From positions 1 to 34,001 of the forward strand of contig JAQXWB010000070.1 in NCBI GenBank assembly GCA_029225225.1: a stretch of 34,001 nucleotides of DNA. The letters run 5' to 3'. Both the position numbers and the translations under genes were made by a program. Positions 13,828 through 22,019 of this stretch are shown in pieces. This stretch comes from Bacillota bacterium (GTDB lineage: Bacteria > Bacillota > Clostridia > Oscillospirales > Oscillospiraceae). Every line of letters begins with the position of its first letter. The first letter of the stretch is position 1. The notes beneath the pieces were generated by a model. It made no database searches, had not been told where the DNA came from, and saw nothing but the letters and a program-made list of their open reading frames with translations.

Positions 13828-15116
13828 ACCGCAGCCTCCAAAAGCTCGGCGGCAGTTTCCTCCGCAGGATGGGCAACATAGTCCTCCATAACGCTTTTCG
13901 CCTGCACGGCAGCCTCCCGATAGCGCGGCTCGGTGAGCACTGCCTGCAAATTCCGCGCGATCAGGGCGGCAGAGACCTCATAGGGATAGACGATCTCGCC
14001 GCAGGGGAAGCAAGAAACCAAATTGCGCACATTGTGCCGCTGCTCAAAGGTAGCAGGCAGCGAGACGAAGGGGCAGCCTGCCAGCAGCACGGCATAGAGT
14101 GTTCCCTGCCCCGCTTGGATGACGGCGGCGTCGCATCGGCGCGCCACCTCCACCAGCGGGAATTTCTCGGCAAAATGGAAGCTGCTTGGATAGTCTGCCA
14201 TTTCCGCCTCCGTCATGCTGCCGATGGTGGAAACAAACACCTGCGCGTCCGCTGCACGGGCAGCCTCCAATGCGGCAATGAGGTTCTCCTTTTTTCCGCC
14301 GGAGCCGACGGAGATCAGCACCTTTTTGCCGGGTTGGGAAAGCGTCTCCGCAATTTCTGGCGCAATGGGGATTTTTTCGCTGTTAAAGATGGGACCGATA
14401 AAGGCATGGCTGTCGTCACAGGGCAGCTCCGGGAACAGCTCCCGAGCATCGGACATCAGATTGATATCTCCCTCAAAGAGCTCCATGTCGTCCGTCAGCG
14501 GCGCGCAGCCGTGCAGGCGCAGGACTTCATTCCACGCCTGCGAGGTGGTGCAGCTTTTCACTGCCCGATCCCGCATGAGCTTGTCTGCGTAAAGCGAGCG
14601 CACCTGCGGATAGGGCATGGATTTCAGCTCCGCCTTCGTCAGATGCTCCAACGCGGCAACCCCCTGCGCGGTGTCCGCCTCCAAATACAGCTTGGAGACC
14701 GTAGCGGACAGGCACCATGCCAGCTTGACCTTGGCAATCCTTGCGGTAAGGGTCAGAGTCATGCGGTAGCCCGTGACAATCACATCGGGCTGATATTTCT
14801 CCACCAGCCGCAGCTCCGCGCATACCACGCGGTCGATCTCCTGCGGCGTGGCGTAGCGATTGCCGTACTTTTCCATATCCAGCATTTTGGCGATACGGTC
14901 TGGCGTGTACCAGTCCCGATCCTCCTCCAGCCGCTCGCGGAGAAAGGGGAGTCCCTCCAAAAGGCGGTCAAACCGCCCCTCTCCCAAAAACACCACGCGC
15001 CAGCCCCGTTTGTGAAGCTGACCGGCAATCTCGATCATGCGCTGTGTTTCGCTCCAATTAAACATTGCCGAACCGAAGAGCGCTGTCTTCGGTCGGCTGT
15101 TTTCTCTCTGTGTCAT
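13824..15116 (-). CDS. GT1/MGT-like glycosyltransferase
   Basis: This 430-residue protein has the two-domain GT-B plan. The N-terminal Rossmann half starts ALFGSAMFNWSETQRMIEIAGQLHKRGWRVVFLGEGRFD. The C-terminal half binds the sugar nucleotide: KKVLISVGSGG (residues ~265-275), then FPLVEVARRCDAAVIQAGQGT and PFVSLPATFEQRHN. The HxGxGT signature of the GT1 family reads QAGQGT here, so the first His is replaced by Gln. It should attach a sugar to the acyl product before export. With a PIG-L deacetylase divergent from the operon, an N-acetylhexosamine is a reasonable guess. It lies 12 bp after the thioesterase gene. Confidence 0.85.
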   Translation of the reverse strand: MTQRENSRPKTALFGSAMFNWSETQRMIEIAGQLHKRGWRVVFLGEGRFDRLLEGLPFLRERLEEDRDWYTPDRIAKMLDMEKYGNRYATPQEIDRVVCAELRLVEKYQPDVIVTGYRMTLTLTARIAKVKLAWCLSATVSKLYLEADTAQGVAALEHLTKAELKSMPYPQVRSLYADKLMRDRAVKSCTTSQAWNEVLRLHGCAPLTDDMELFEGDINLMSDARELFPELPCDDSHAFIGPIFNSEKIPIAPEIAETLSQPGKKVLISVGSGGKKENLIAALEAARAADAQVFVSTIGSMTEAEMADYPSSFHFAEKFPLVEVARRCDAAVIQAGQGTLYAVLLAGCPFVSLPATFEQRHNVRNLVSCFPCGEIVYPYEVSAALIARNLQAVLTEPRYREAAVQAKSVMEDYVAHPAEETAAELLEAAV

Positions 15117-15128
15117 GGGTGTTGTCCC

Positions 15129-15458
15129 CTATGGAAATACCAGTTCAAATTTTGCGTTCACCACAACCGCGCCAGTCTCCGCGTTGGATAGCTGCACGCG
15201 GAACTGCGTCGGCTCGTCCTGCCGCTGCGCCGCACAGACCACCACGGCGTTGAGCCGGTCGTGAAGCCGCGCCGGGGATTGAAATTTGCAGGAAAAATGC
15301 CGAATTTCATACTCCGTAACCGGAAATGTCTCGGGATTCGCCAGCAAATATTGGTAGATTGCCGCTTCGCACCAGACCAAATACATCGGGTGATGAACGA
15401 TATTGTACGAATCCGTATCCGTAGGCCCTACGGTCACGGAATACTGGCTGTCATGCAT
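15129..15458 (-). CDS. YbgC-type acyl thioesterase (4HBT hotdog fold)
   Basis: This 109-residue single-hotdog protein has the YbgC-type active-site stretch TDTDSYNIVHHPMYLVWCEAAI: Asp14/Asp16, His22/His23, Tyr26 and Glu31. It probably releases the finished chain from the ACP, or edits stalled chains. ATG 15458 overlaps the KS-KS stop by 8 bp, so it is coupled to it. The open frame extends upstream inside the KS gene, but that part is shadow. It is somewhat shorter than the usual 130 residues. Confidence 0.85.
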   Translation of the reverse strand: MHDSQYSVTVGPTDTDSYNIVHHPMYLVWCEAAIYQYLLANPETFPVTEYEIRHFSCKFQSPARLHDRLNAVVVCAAQRQDEPTQFRVQLSNAETGAVVVNAKFELVFP

Positions 15459-17883
15459 CGTACTTCTCCAAGACCACGGAAGCGTAAGCGCCGCCCAAGG
15501 ACATACCGCTGATACACGCCGTGCGGATCTCCGCCGCCTTGTTTTCATAGGCATAGCGGTTCGCCACCTCAGCGCGAACAGCCGCCTGACCGTCGGGCAG
15601 ACCCAAGCCGCACTGCTTTTCGAAGGCGTAGAGGGCAGCCAAAAGGCTGTAACCCGCGTCGGTACCGGAGGCAATGCCCAGCAGCGGAGAAACGGTGGAG
15701 ACAAGCGTATCCTCGGCAATCTCCTTGCAGATGGTGTTGGTATCGGCGGCGTCACAGTCGGCAATGCCCATGGCGGTATGCAGATAGAGATCCGTCCGCG
15801 TCAGTCCCGCCTCCTGCATCGCCTGCCGCACGCTGTAGCGCAGCGCTTCGCCGCAGGGATCGACGCTTGCCAGCTTGGCGTTATCGGAGCTGATGCCCAG
15901 CCCCTTGACCTTGGCATAGATCTTCGCGTCTCTTACCTTGGCGGCGGATTCCTTCTCGAGAACCACCGCAACGGCGCCCGGAGAGAGCACCATACCGTCG
16001 GCGTCTGCCGCCATGGGGCGGAAATGCTCGCGGGAGAGCAGACCGACCTTGTCGTTGCCGATGATCAGAGGCTCGTTGCATTCGTCCGCGCTGACCACCA
16101 CGATGGCGTCGGCGGCGTCATTTTTCAAAAGCGCATGGGCGTAGTTGAATGCCAGCAGGAAGGACACCACGCCGTTCGACAGCGTGGAGGTCGGGCCCTT
16201 GAGCATATTGGCAATACAGAAATTGCCGGGCGCGGCATTGATGACGCTGTTGGGGAAATCCGACAGACTGATGGCGGCAATGCCCTGCTGCACAATGGTC
16301 TTGTCGATGTTCACGATGGTGCCGAGGGGACCCGTGCCGGTGGCATAAATGACGCCGATCCGCTCCGTATTCTCGCGGGTGACGCGCAGCTTGGAGCTGT
16401 CCAATGCCTGCTTGCCCGCCGCCATGGTCAGCTTGGTGACCTCGTCGATGCGGCGGAGGAATTTACTGGGGATGAATTTTTTCCACTCAATCGCGGGCAT
16501 CTGACCTGCTTGACGGCACTTGCACTCGTCGGAGGTAAAGTCACCGATGCAGCGCCGGCGCTCGTCAAAGGTCTGCCAAAGCTGCTCAAGCTGGATACCG
16601 CCGACGCCGCAGCAGCCCATGCCCGTGATCACGATATCGGTTTTCTCCGGTTCGGGCGCGTTGCGCTGCACGGTGGGCTTGCCCAAAGCCAAGCAGCAGT
16701 TGTTGCCGCCAAAGGCGAAGGAATTGGAGAGAACAACATCACTCTTGAGCGGCTGCGCCTTGTTCGGCACCAAATTGAAGGGTGCCGGATCAAAGTTTTC
16801 AATGAAATTGACCGTAGGCGGCACCATGCCGTTGTTCAGCGCCATAACGGAGGCGACGCATTCCTCGCCGCCTGCCGCGCCGAGGCAGTGCCCGATGGCG
16901 CCCTTGATGCTGCTGAGCGCCACCTCCGGCACGCGCTCCTGAAACACGGTCTTAAACGCCAGCCGCTCAGCAGTATCGTTGGCGGAGGTGCCCGTGCCGT
17001 GTCCGTTGACATAGGCGATATCCTCCACGGTAAGCCCGCCGGAGGCAATGGCTGCCTTCATGGCGCGGGAGGGACCGCCGCCGCCCAAATCGGGAGCGGT
17101 GGGATGGTAGGCATCGGCACTCAAGCCGTAGCCCAAGACCTCGGCGTAGACGGTCGCGCCGCGGGAAACGGCGTGGTCATAGTCCTCCAAAAGGACAAAC
17201 GCGCCGCCCTCGCCCAAATTAATGCCGTGGCTGCCGCTGTAGGGCTGGCAGCGCTCCGGATCCAGCGCCTTCAAAGCGTTGAAGCCCGCGAAGGAGAAGG
17301 AGGAAAGGGGATCGACGCCGCCTGCCAGCACCACATCCTGCTTGCCGTTGCGGATCATATCGCAGCCGTAGCCCACGATATTGCCGCTGGCGGCGCAAGC
17401 GGTGGAGATGACGGTTTTGACGCCGCGGAAGCCGTACTTTTTGGCAACGACATCCACGATGGTATGCAGCGGGTACATCACCAGCAGATCGGATTCTGCC
17501 TCGTCAATACTCTTTTCCAGCCATTGGCGGTGGAATTTCTGACCGCTGAGCATGCCGCCCAACGAGGTGCCGATGGCAACGCCGCAGCGATAGGGTTCCT
17601 CCTTGTGCAGGTCAAAGCCCGCGTGCTCCAAGCACTCACTTGCCGCCAGCAGGGCAAACTGTGCGCAGCGGTCGTAGGGCAGACCGTTCTCCGCAAAGAA
17701 GCTGTCCTGCCCCAGCTCCGCATGCACCTCGCCCACGGTGCCTGCAATGTCGCCGCCCTTGGAGGTAAAAATCTTTTTGGAAAGACCGACCTCGCCGTCG
17801 AAGAGGCGTTTTTCCACCACAGCCTTTCCCTTGCCCAGCGCATTGATTACGCCGTAACCGGTAATAACGACCCGTTTGCTCAT
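15451..17883 (-). CDS. Fused beta-ketoacyl synthase and chain-length-factor-like protein (KS-CLF)
   Basis: The 810-residue protein is two condensing-enzyme modules in one chain. Module 1 (1-402) is a complete KS: TACAASGN with Cys163, NGHGTGTSANDT with His295, SSIKGAIGHCLGAAG with Lys327 and His332, and the FGGNN loop. Module 2 (~415-810) has the thiolase fold outline (DIVITGMGCCGVGG start, ISGMSLGGAYASVVLEK end). At the Cys position it reads GPTSTLSNGVVS (563-574), and neither His motif is present (LHTAMGIADCD, SPLLGIASGTDAG). That is the pattern of a chain-length factor. It should catalyse decarboxylative elongation of ACP-bound chains, with module 2 shaping chain length or priming. ATG 17883 follows GAGGAG, and the longer frame upstream overlaps the GcvT-like gene. 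Confidence 0.9.
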   Translation of the reverse strand: MSKRVVITGYGVINALGKGKAVVEKRLFDGEVGLSKKIFTSKGGDIAGTVGEVHAELGQDSFFAENGLPYDRCAQFALLAASECLEHAGFDLHKEEPYRCGVAIGTSLGGMLSGQKFHRQWLEKSIDEAESDLLVMYPLHTIVDVVAKKYGFRGVKTVISTACAASGNIVGYGCDMIRNGKQDVVLAGGVDPLSSFSFAGFNALKALDPERCQPYSGSHGINLGEGGAFVLLEDYDHAVSRGATVYAEVLGYGLSADAYHPTAPDLGGGGPSRAMKAAIASGGLTVEDIAYVNGHGTGTSANDTAERLAFKTVFQERVPEVALSSIKGAIGHCLGAAGGEECVASVMALNNGMVPPTVNFIENFDPAPFNLVPNKAQPLKSDVVLSNSFAFGGNNCCLALGKPTVQRNAPEPEKTDIVITGMGCCGVGGIQLEQLWQTFDERRRCIGDFTSDECKCRQAGQMPAIEWKKFIPSKFLRRIDEVTKLTMAAGKQALDSSKLRVTRENTERIGVIYATGTGPLGTIVNIDKTIVQQGIAAISLSDFPNSVINAAPGNFCIANMLKGPTSTLSNGVVSFLLAFNYAHALLKNDAADAIVVVSADECNEPLIIGNDKVGLLSREHFRPMAADADGMVLSPGAVAVVLEKESAAKVRDAKIYAKVKGLGISSDNAKLASVDPCGEALRYSVRQAMQEAGLTRTDLYLHTAMGIADCDAADTNTICKEIAEDTLVSTVSPLLGIASGTDAGYSLLAALYAFEKQCGLGLPDGQAAVRAEVANRYAYENKAAEIRTACISGMSLGGAYASVVLEKYDA

Positions 17884-17893
17884 CGGCAGCTCC

Positions 17894-18979
17894 TCAATCC
17901 ATTTGGGAATCCCAGCTATGCGGTCTGACAAAGGGAGAGGACAGGGTCTTGAGCTCATGTCCCTCCGCCGTCAGCTCAATGCCGGAGACGGCGACCTCCG
18001 CTTTGAGCAGCGCCGTGCCGAGTACGCCGCCCACGGCGGGGTTATTCTTGCAGCGCAGCACCTTGCCCACTTCCTCGCCGAAGAGGGTGATGGGCGTGCC
18101 GTCCGCCAGCGCACTGACCTCAGCGCAGCTAAAGCCGACACTCAGCCGCTCCTTCGGCTCTGCGAACAGCTCCATCAGGCGGTCGTGTCCGACGTATTCT
18201 TCCTTTTCAAACTGCACGAACCATTGCTGATTCAGCTCAAACACATTGCCGTCGGCAGCGGCGCCCTCGGTCAGCACGGGCTGGGAGATTTCCAGCATGC
18301 AGGTTTCGAGCGCCTCGGTGCCGCAGAAGTCGAGGCACAGCTCCTCGGCATACCGTTCGCGGCAATCCTTGACCAGCTTCACGAGCGCCTCGTCGGAGGC
18401 GATAAAGCAATAGCCGTACTCGCCGGAACGCCCGATGCGGAGCATCATCAGCTTCTCGCCCGCGTAGTCAAGGGTGGTCATATCACGCAGCGGCAGCGTC
18501 TCGACAGGGAAGGAGAACAGCTCCTTGACGATCTTCCACGACAGCTCTCCTTCGAGGAAGAGCATGGACAGCTCGCCGCTGACATCTTTGACGGTCACGC
18601 CGTCCTGCGGCTGCGCGCCGATCCACGCGGTGACAGCCTCCGCGTTCTCGGGCGGTACAAGGACAAAGAACTCGTCCTCATTGTTCATGATGTAAGCAAT
18701 GCCCAAAACGGCGGCGTCCTCGTTGAGGAACAGGCACTCGCAGACCTTGCCGGAGTTCAGGAAACAAATATCCTTGGTGACAAGTCTGTCGAGGAAGGAG
18801 GCAGCATCGCCCGAGACCTTCAGCATGGCATAGCCTACGCCGTCGATGATGCCGACCTTGTTGCGCAGCACATCATATTCGTGTTCAACGGTGGTATAGC
18901 AGGTCGGCACCTCGCAGCCTGCCAAAAGCGCGGTTTTCACACCCGCAGGATACATAGATTTCAAAGGACTGACTTTCAT
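17894..18979 (-). CDS. GcvT-like folate-binding-fold protein, non-canonical
   Basis: This 361-residue protein has the layout of the glycine cleavage T-protein/YgfZ family: an N-terminal EHEYDVLRNKVGIID segment, a central domain ending near FCGTEALETCMLE, and a C-terminal barrel with EKEEYVGHDRLMELF and VGKVLRCKNNPAVGGVLGTALL. At the site where T-proteins carry the catalytic Asp (IDDLIVY-type motif) it reads AVLGIAY, so canonical aminomethyl transfer is unlikely. No gcvH or gcvP gene is present. ATG 18979 follows AAAGGAG. Its place between the dehydratase and KS genes suggests a folate-linked or substrate-binding step on the acyl chain. The reaction is unknown. Confidence 0.8.
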   Translation of the reverse strand: MKVSPLKSMYPAGVKTALLAGCEVPTCYTTVEHEYDVLRNKVGIIDGVGYAMLKVSGDAASFLDRLVTKDICFLNSGKVCECLFLNEDAAVLGIAYIMNNEDEFFVLVPPENAEAVTAWIGAQPQDGVTVKDVSGELSMLFLEGELSWKIVKELFSFPVETLPLRDMTTLDYAGEKLMMLRIGRSGEYGYCFIASDEALVKLVKDCRERYAEELCLDFCGTEALETCMLEISQPVLTEGAAADGNVFELNQQWFVQFEKEEYVGHDRLMELFAEPKERLSVGFSCAEVSALADGTPITLFGEEVGKVLRCKNNPAVGGVLGTALLKAEVAVSGIELTAEGHELKTLSSPFVRPHSWDSQMD

Positions 18980-18995
18980 CTCATTTGCTCCTTTT

Positions 18996-19481
18996 TTAGA
19001 TTTTTTCACTGACAGACAGCGTACCCTCCACGGCAACCTGTCCATCCACAAGGGCTTCGACCTGAATCTGCATCAGGTTGGCAAACTGCGCTTTCTTTCT
19101 GACACGCAGCTCCATGGAGTCGCCGGGCCGCACGATGCGCTTAAACTTCATATTGCGAATATCCACCAAATAGCCTACCTTGTCGGCAATGGCGGCATAG
19201 TCAATGTCCAAGCTGTCCATATCGTCCCAGTTGGTATCCTCCGGAAAGGCGCCGGTGCAGTACATGACAGCAGTCAACTGCGCGAGGCTCTCCACGATCA
19301 ACACGCCGGGAACAATCGGCTCGCCGGGAAAATGGCCGGTGAAATACGGCTCATTGATGGTCACATTCTTGATACCCACGGCACTCTTGCCGGGGTCCAG
19401 CTTCACCACGCGGTCGATCAGCAGGAACGGATACTTGTGGGGAAGCAAACGGTAAATATACTTGGCTTCAATGGGCTTCAT
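18996..19481 (-). CDS. FabZ-type 3-hydroxyacyl-ACP dehydratase
   Basis: This 161-residue hotdog protein has LPHKYPFLLIDRV at residues 13-25, the catalytic His50 in YFTGHFPGEPIVPGV, and Glu64 in LIVESLAQ. An insertion of about 20 acidic residues (CTGAFPEDTNWDDMDSLDID) follows the active-site helix and makes it longer than the usual ~140-150. It dehydrates the 3-hydroxyacyl-ACP made by the ketoreductase. With no enoyl reductase in the operon the double bond may be kept. It starts 10 bp after the ACP gene. Confidence 0.92.
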   Translation of the reverse strand: MKPIEAKYIYRLLPHKYPFLLIDRVVKLDPGKSAVGIKNVTINEPYFTGHFPGEPIVPGVLIVESLAQLTAVMYCTGAFPEDTNWDDMDSLDIDYAAIADKVGYLVDIRNMKFKRIVRPGDSMELRVRKKAQFANLMQIQVEALVDGQVAVEGTLSVSEKI

Positions 19482-19491
19482 ACGCTTATCC

Positions 19492-19809
19492 TCAGCCGAA
19501 ATCCAGGTCGTCGCCGTCTTCGTCCATGTTCTCCATTACATAATCGGCAATGGTGTTGACGGAGCTGAAGACCTCGGATTCACCGTCGGAAACGGTGACG
19601 GAGAATTCGTTGTAAATGCCCACTGCCAGCTCCAGCGCATCAATGGAGTCCAACTCCAAGCCTCTGCCGAACAGCGGCTGGTCATCGGTGATGAAGGCAG
19701 GCTCAATGTCCAGACATAGCTGCTCAACGATGATCTCCTTGATCTTCTCGCAGATTTCTCTACGCTTTTCGGCGTACTGCAAGACCTCTTCTTTGGTGGT
19801 AAATTTCAT
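19492..19809 (-). CDS. Acyl carrier protein
   Basis: This 105-residue acidic helical protein has the phosphopantetheine site in GLELDSIDALEL (Ser55), where the acyl chain is tethered. It is longer than the housekeeping ACP (~76 residues), with a ~25-residue charged N-terminal helix and an acidic tail (ENMDEDGDDLDF). I chose ATG 19809, 8 bp after AAGGA, over ATG 19818, which abuts the ribosome site. It is central to the cluster: modified by the PPTase, loaded by the malonyl transferase and extended by KS-CLF. Confidence 0.92.
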   Translation of the reverse strand: MKFTTKEEVLQYAEKRREICEKIKEIIVEQLCLDIEPAFITDDQPLFGRGLELDSIDALELAVGIYNEFSVTVSDGESEVFSSVNTIADYVMENMDEDGDDLDFG

Positions 19810-19832
19810 GGTTTCCATCCTTTCTCTCTGAA

Positions 19833-20588
19833 TTACATGGTCAGGCCGCCATCGACAACGATGGTCTTGCCGGTAATGTACGAAGCCTTGGACGAGGCAA
19901 GGAAGGTCACCACGTTGGCAACCTCCTCCGGCTCACCGAAGCGACCCTGCGGAATAAAGTCAAGGTATTTCTCCTTCAGCAGTGTGCCGTTAACCTGCGT
20001 CATATGGGTGTTGATAAAGCCGGGCGCTACGACATTGGCGCGGATCCCGTGGCGGGCATATTCCTTTGCAATGGTCTTGGTAAAGGAGATGATCGCGCCC
20101 TTGGAGGCGGAATAGTTTGCCTGCCCCTCCTGCCCCACCACGCCGCTGGTAGAGGAGATGTTGATGATAGAACCGCCGCTCTTGGCAGCGCACATCAGGC
20201 GAACGGCACCTTGTGTGCAGTAAAAGCAGCCATAGAGGTTGGTTTTCACGACGGCGTCAAAGCTCTCCGGACTCATCATCATCAGGTAGCCGTCCTTGGT
20301 AATGCCGGAGTTATTGACCAAAATATCAAGCTTCTTGAAGTGCTTTTTGATCTTGGTAAACATGGCGTTGACCTCGTCCGCGTCAGAGACATCCGCCTTG
20401 ACGATGGCAGCCGTGCCGCCGGCGGCGCGGATCACAGCCTGCGTTTCCTCCGCGCCCTCTTTATTGCGGTTATAATTGATGAGAACGATGGCGCCGTTGG
20501 CTGCCAAGTCAATGGCGACCGCACGCCCGATGCCGCCGGATGCGCCGGTGACCAGCGCGACCGTTCCTTCTGCGAATAAATTTCCCAC
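19833..20588 (-). CDS. FabG-type 3-oxoacyl-ACP reductase (SDR family)
   Basis: This 251-residue short-chain dehydrogenase has NADPH motif TGASGGIG (14-21), NNSG (92-95), and a Ser146-Tyr159-Lys163 triad in [21 protein letters not shown]. The tail [15 protein letters not shown] is typical of FabG. It reduces the 3-keto group after each elongation. I chose GTG 20588 because a perfect AAAGGAGG stands about 6 bp before it. An upstream TTG at 20612 precedes this site and overlaps the malonyl transferase gene. Confidence 0.93.
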   Translation of the reverse strand: MGNLFAEGTVALVTGASGGIGRAVAIDLAANGAIVLINYNRNKEGAEETQAVIRAAGGTAAIVKADVSDADEVNAMFTKIKKHFKKLDILVNNSGITKDGYLMMMSPESFDAVVKTNLYGCFYCTQGAVRLMCAAKSGGSIINISSTSGVVGQEGQANYSASKGAIISFTKTIAKEYARHGIRANVVAPGFINTHMTQVNGTLLKEKYLDFIPQGRFGEPEEVANVVTFLASSKASYITGKTIVVDGGLTM

Positions 20589-20601
20589 GCTCTGTCCTCC
20601 T

Positions 20602-21528
20602 TTATCTTGCAAGCTGCACCAGCTGCATCCGCTGCCTCGGATTGGATGCCAAATAGGTGGTCAACTTTGGTTCCGTGTTGCGGAGCATCCCCGCCATGGT
20701 CTTGCCGATGCCGACCTCCACCGGCACCAAATCGGGAGTCTCCAGCAGCCGCAGCAGACCGTCGTACCAGTGGACGGTGTGGCAGCACTGCCGGATGATA
20801 TCCTCGCGGATGTCGTCAACAGAGTCTGCATCGTCGCCCTTACAGTTGAGGATGATGCGGCAGGTCGGCTCATGCAGCTCGATGCTCTGAAGGAAGTCGG
20901 TAAAACGCACCTCCATGTCCTTCATCAGGGGCGTATGGAAGGCGTTGCTGACCTTGACCGGAACGGTGCGCAGCGCGCCGGCAAGCTTGGAGGCAGCCTC
21001 CGCCTGCGCCACCAGCTCCTCCGTACCGCCGACGACCACCTGCTTCTCGGTGTTGTGCAGCGCAACCGTGAGCTTCTGTCCCTCGGGATCGATCCGACGG
21101 CAGATTTCCGCGACCTGCTGCGGGAGCAAACCTAAGACGGTGCAGAGCGCGCCGCTCTGTTCGGTCTGCGACATCAGCTCCGCACGCTTTTGCACAATGC
21201 GGAAGGTGTCCTCCATGGTGGTCACGCCCGCAGCATAAAGCGCGGAAAACTGACCGAGGCTGTGCCCCATCACAATGTCCGGAACGACCCCCTGCTTTTT
21301 CAGAATTGTAAAATATGCCAAATTCATGGCGGTTACTGCCAACTGCGTGTTTTCCGTCAGCCGCAGCTCCGCGTCCGACGCGGTAAGACAAAGCTGCCGC
21401 ACATCCCGTCCGGTCACTGCTTCGGCGGTGTCAAAAACCTCCGCCGCATTTTGCAGCTCGTCTCCCAGCTCCCGCAGCATGCCGGGCTTCTGCGTTCCCT
21501 GTCCGGGGAACAGATAGCAAATTTTCAT
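20602..21528 (-). CDS. Malonyl-CoA:ACP acyltransferase (FabD-like)
   Basis: This 308-residue acyltransferase has FPGQGTQ at residues 7-13, the nucleophile Ser90 in GHSLGQ, Arg115 in QKRAELM (binds the malonyl carboxylate) and His198 in NAFHTPLM. The Arg points to a malonyl-type extender rather than acetyl. It loads malonyl units on the operon's ACP. Its start overlaps the preceding hotdog gene as ATGA. A dedicated copy in the cluster implies independence from the housekeeping FabD. Confidence 0.92.
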   Translation of the reverse strand: MKICYLFPGQGTQKPGMLRELGDELQNAAEVFDTAEAVTGRDVRQLCLTASDAELRLTENTQLAVTAMNLAYFTILKKQGVVPDIVMGHSLGQFSALYAAGVTTMEDTFRIVQKRAELMSQTEQSGALCTVLGLLPQQVAEICRRIDPEGQKLTVALHNTEKQVVVGGTEELVAQAEAASKLAGALRTVPVKVSNAFHTPLMKDMEVRFTDFLQSIELHEPTCRIILNCKGDDADSVDDIREDIIRQCCHTVHWYDGLLRLLETPDLVPVEVGIGKTMAGMLRNTEPKLTTYLASNPRQRMQLVQLAR

Positions 21529-22019
21529 ACTCTCTCATCCTTTATTCCGTTTTGAACCACAAACATCGACATGACGGGAGCAAAGGTATCCTCCCAGTCC
21601 GCAATCCGCCGCAGATCCCGCTTCACTACAGCAACCTTGATGACAGCGGACACGTAGGGCGTCGAGGAAGTCTCATCCAACAGCTCCTGCTCAAATTCCA
21701 GCACAGCCATCTTCTGCACCAGCAGCCGCGTTTTGATGCGGATCGGGCGTTTCCCCTCCCATTGCCTGTGTTGTGTATACTCTGTTCTTACCACCAAAAA
21801 CAGCAGTCCGTTCAGGCTGTCCTTCGACACCGGCGACCACTCCGACTGTCGGAAGCGCTCCAGCACATCGAACCGCGCCATTTCAAAGAACTCATAGCAT
21901 TTTGAAAAATGCAGCCGCTGTCCTTGGATCAGGTCTGAAAATCGGGGCTGAATGTGCGTGAAGAAGTAATACCTTCGCGCCTTCTGCTCCTGAAACGCCT
22001 GTTTTCCCGATTCATTCAT
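21525..22019 (-). CDS. Divergent hotdog-fold (4HBT-like) protein
   Basis: This 164-residue protein matches the YbgC/FatA-like hotdog plan: IQPRFSDLIQGQRLHFSKCYEFFEMARFDVLERF carries Asp29, His37 and Glu46, and KTRLLVQKMAVLEFEQEL forms the later strands. The usual DTD/HVNN active-site pattern is degenerate, so it may be a thioesterase with changed chemistry, a dehydratase/isomerase, or a non-catalytic partner. ATG 22019 overlaps the PPTase stop by 8 bp. An alternative TTG/GTG start lies 9-12 bp upstream, and neither has a strong ribosome site. Confidence 0.7.
   Translation of the reverse strand: MNESGKQAFQEQKARRYYFFTHIQPRFSDLIQGQRLHFSKCYEFFEMARFDVLERFRQSEWSPVSKDSLNGLLFLVVRTEYTQHRQWEGKRPIRIKTRLLVQKMAVLEFEQELLDETSSTPYVSAVIKVAVVKRDLRRIADWEDTFAPVMSMFVVQNGIKDERV

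Noticed and set aside
15403-17928. 841-residue plus-strand open frame antisense to the KS-KS gene
   Set aside because: It is a GC-rich shadow of the minus-strand gene; it has no domain motifs, no ribosome site and low-complexity composition.
17894-18979. Glycine cleavage system T protein as a true metabolic gcvT
   Set aside because: The catalytic Asp motif is absent and no gcvH, gcvPA or gcvPB genes are nearby.
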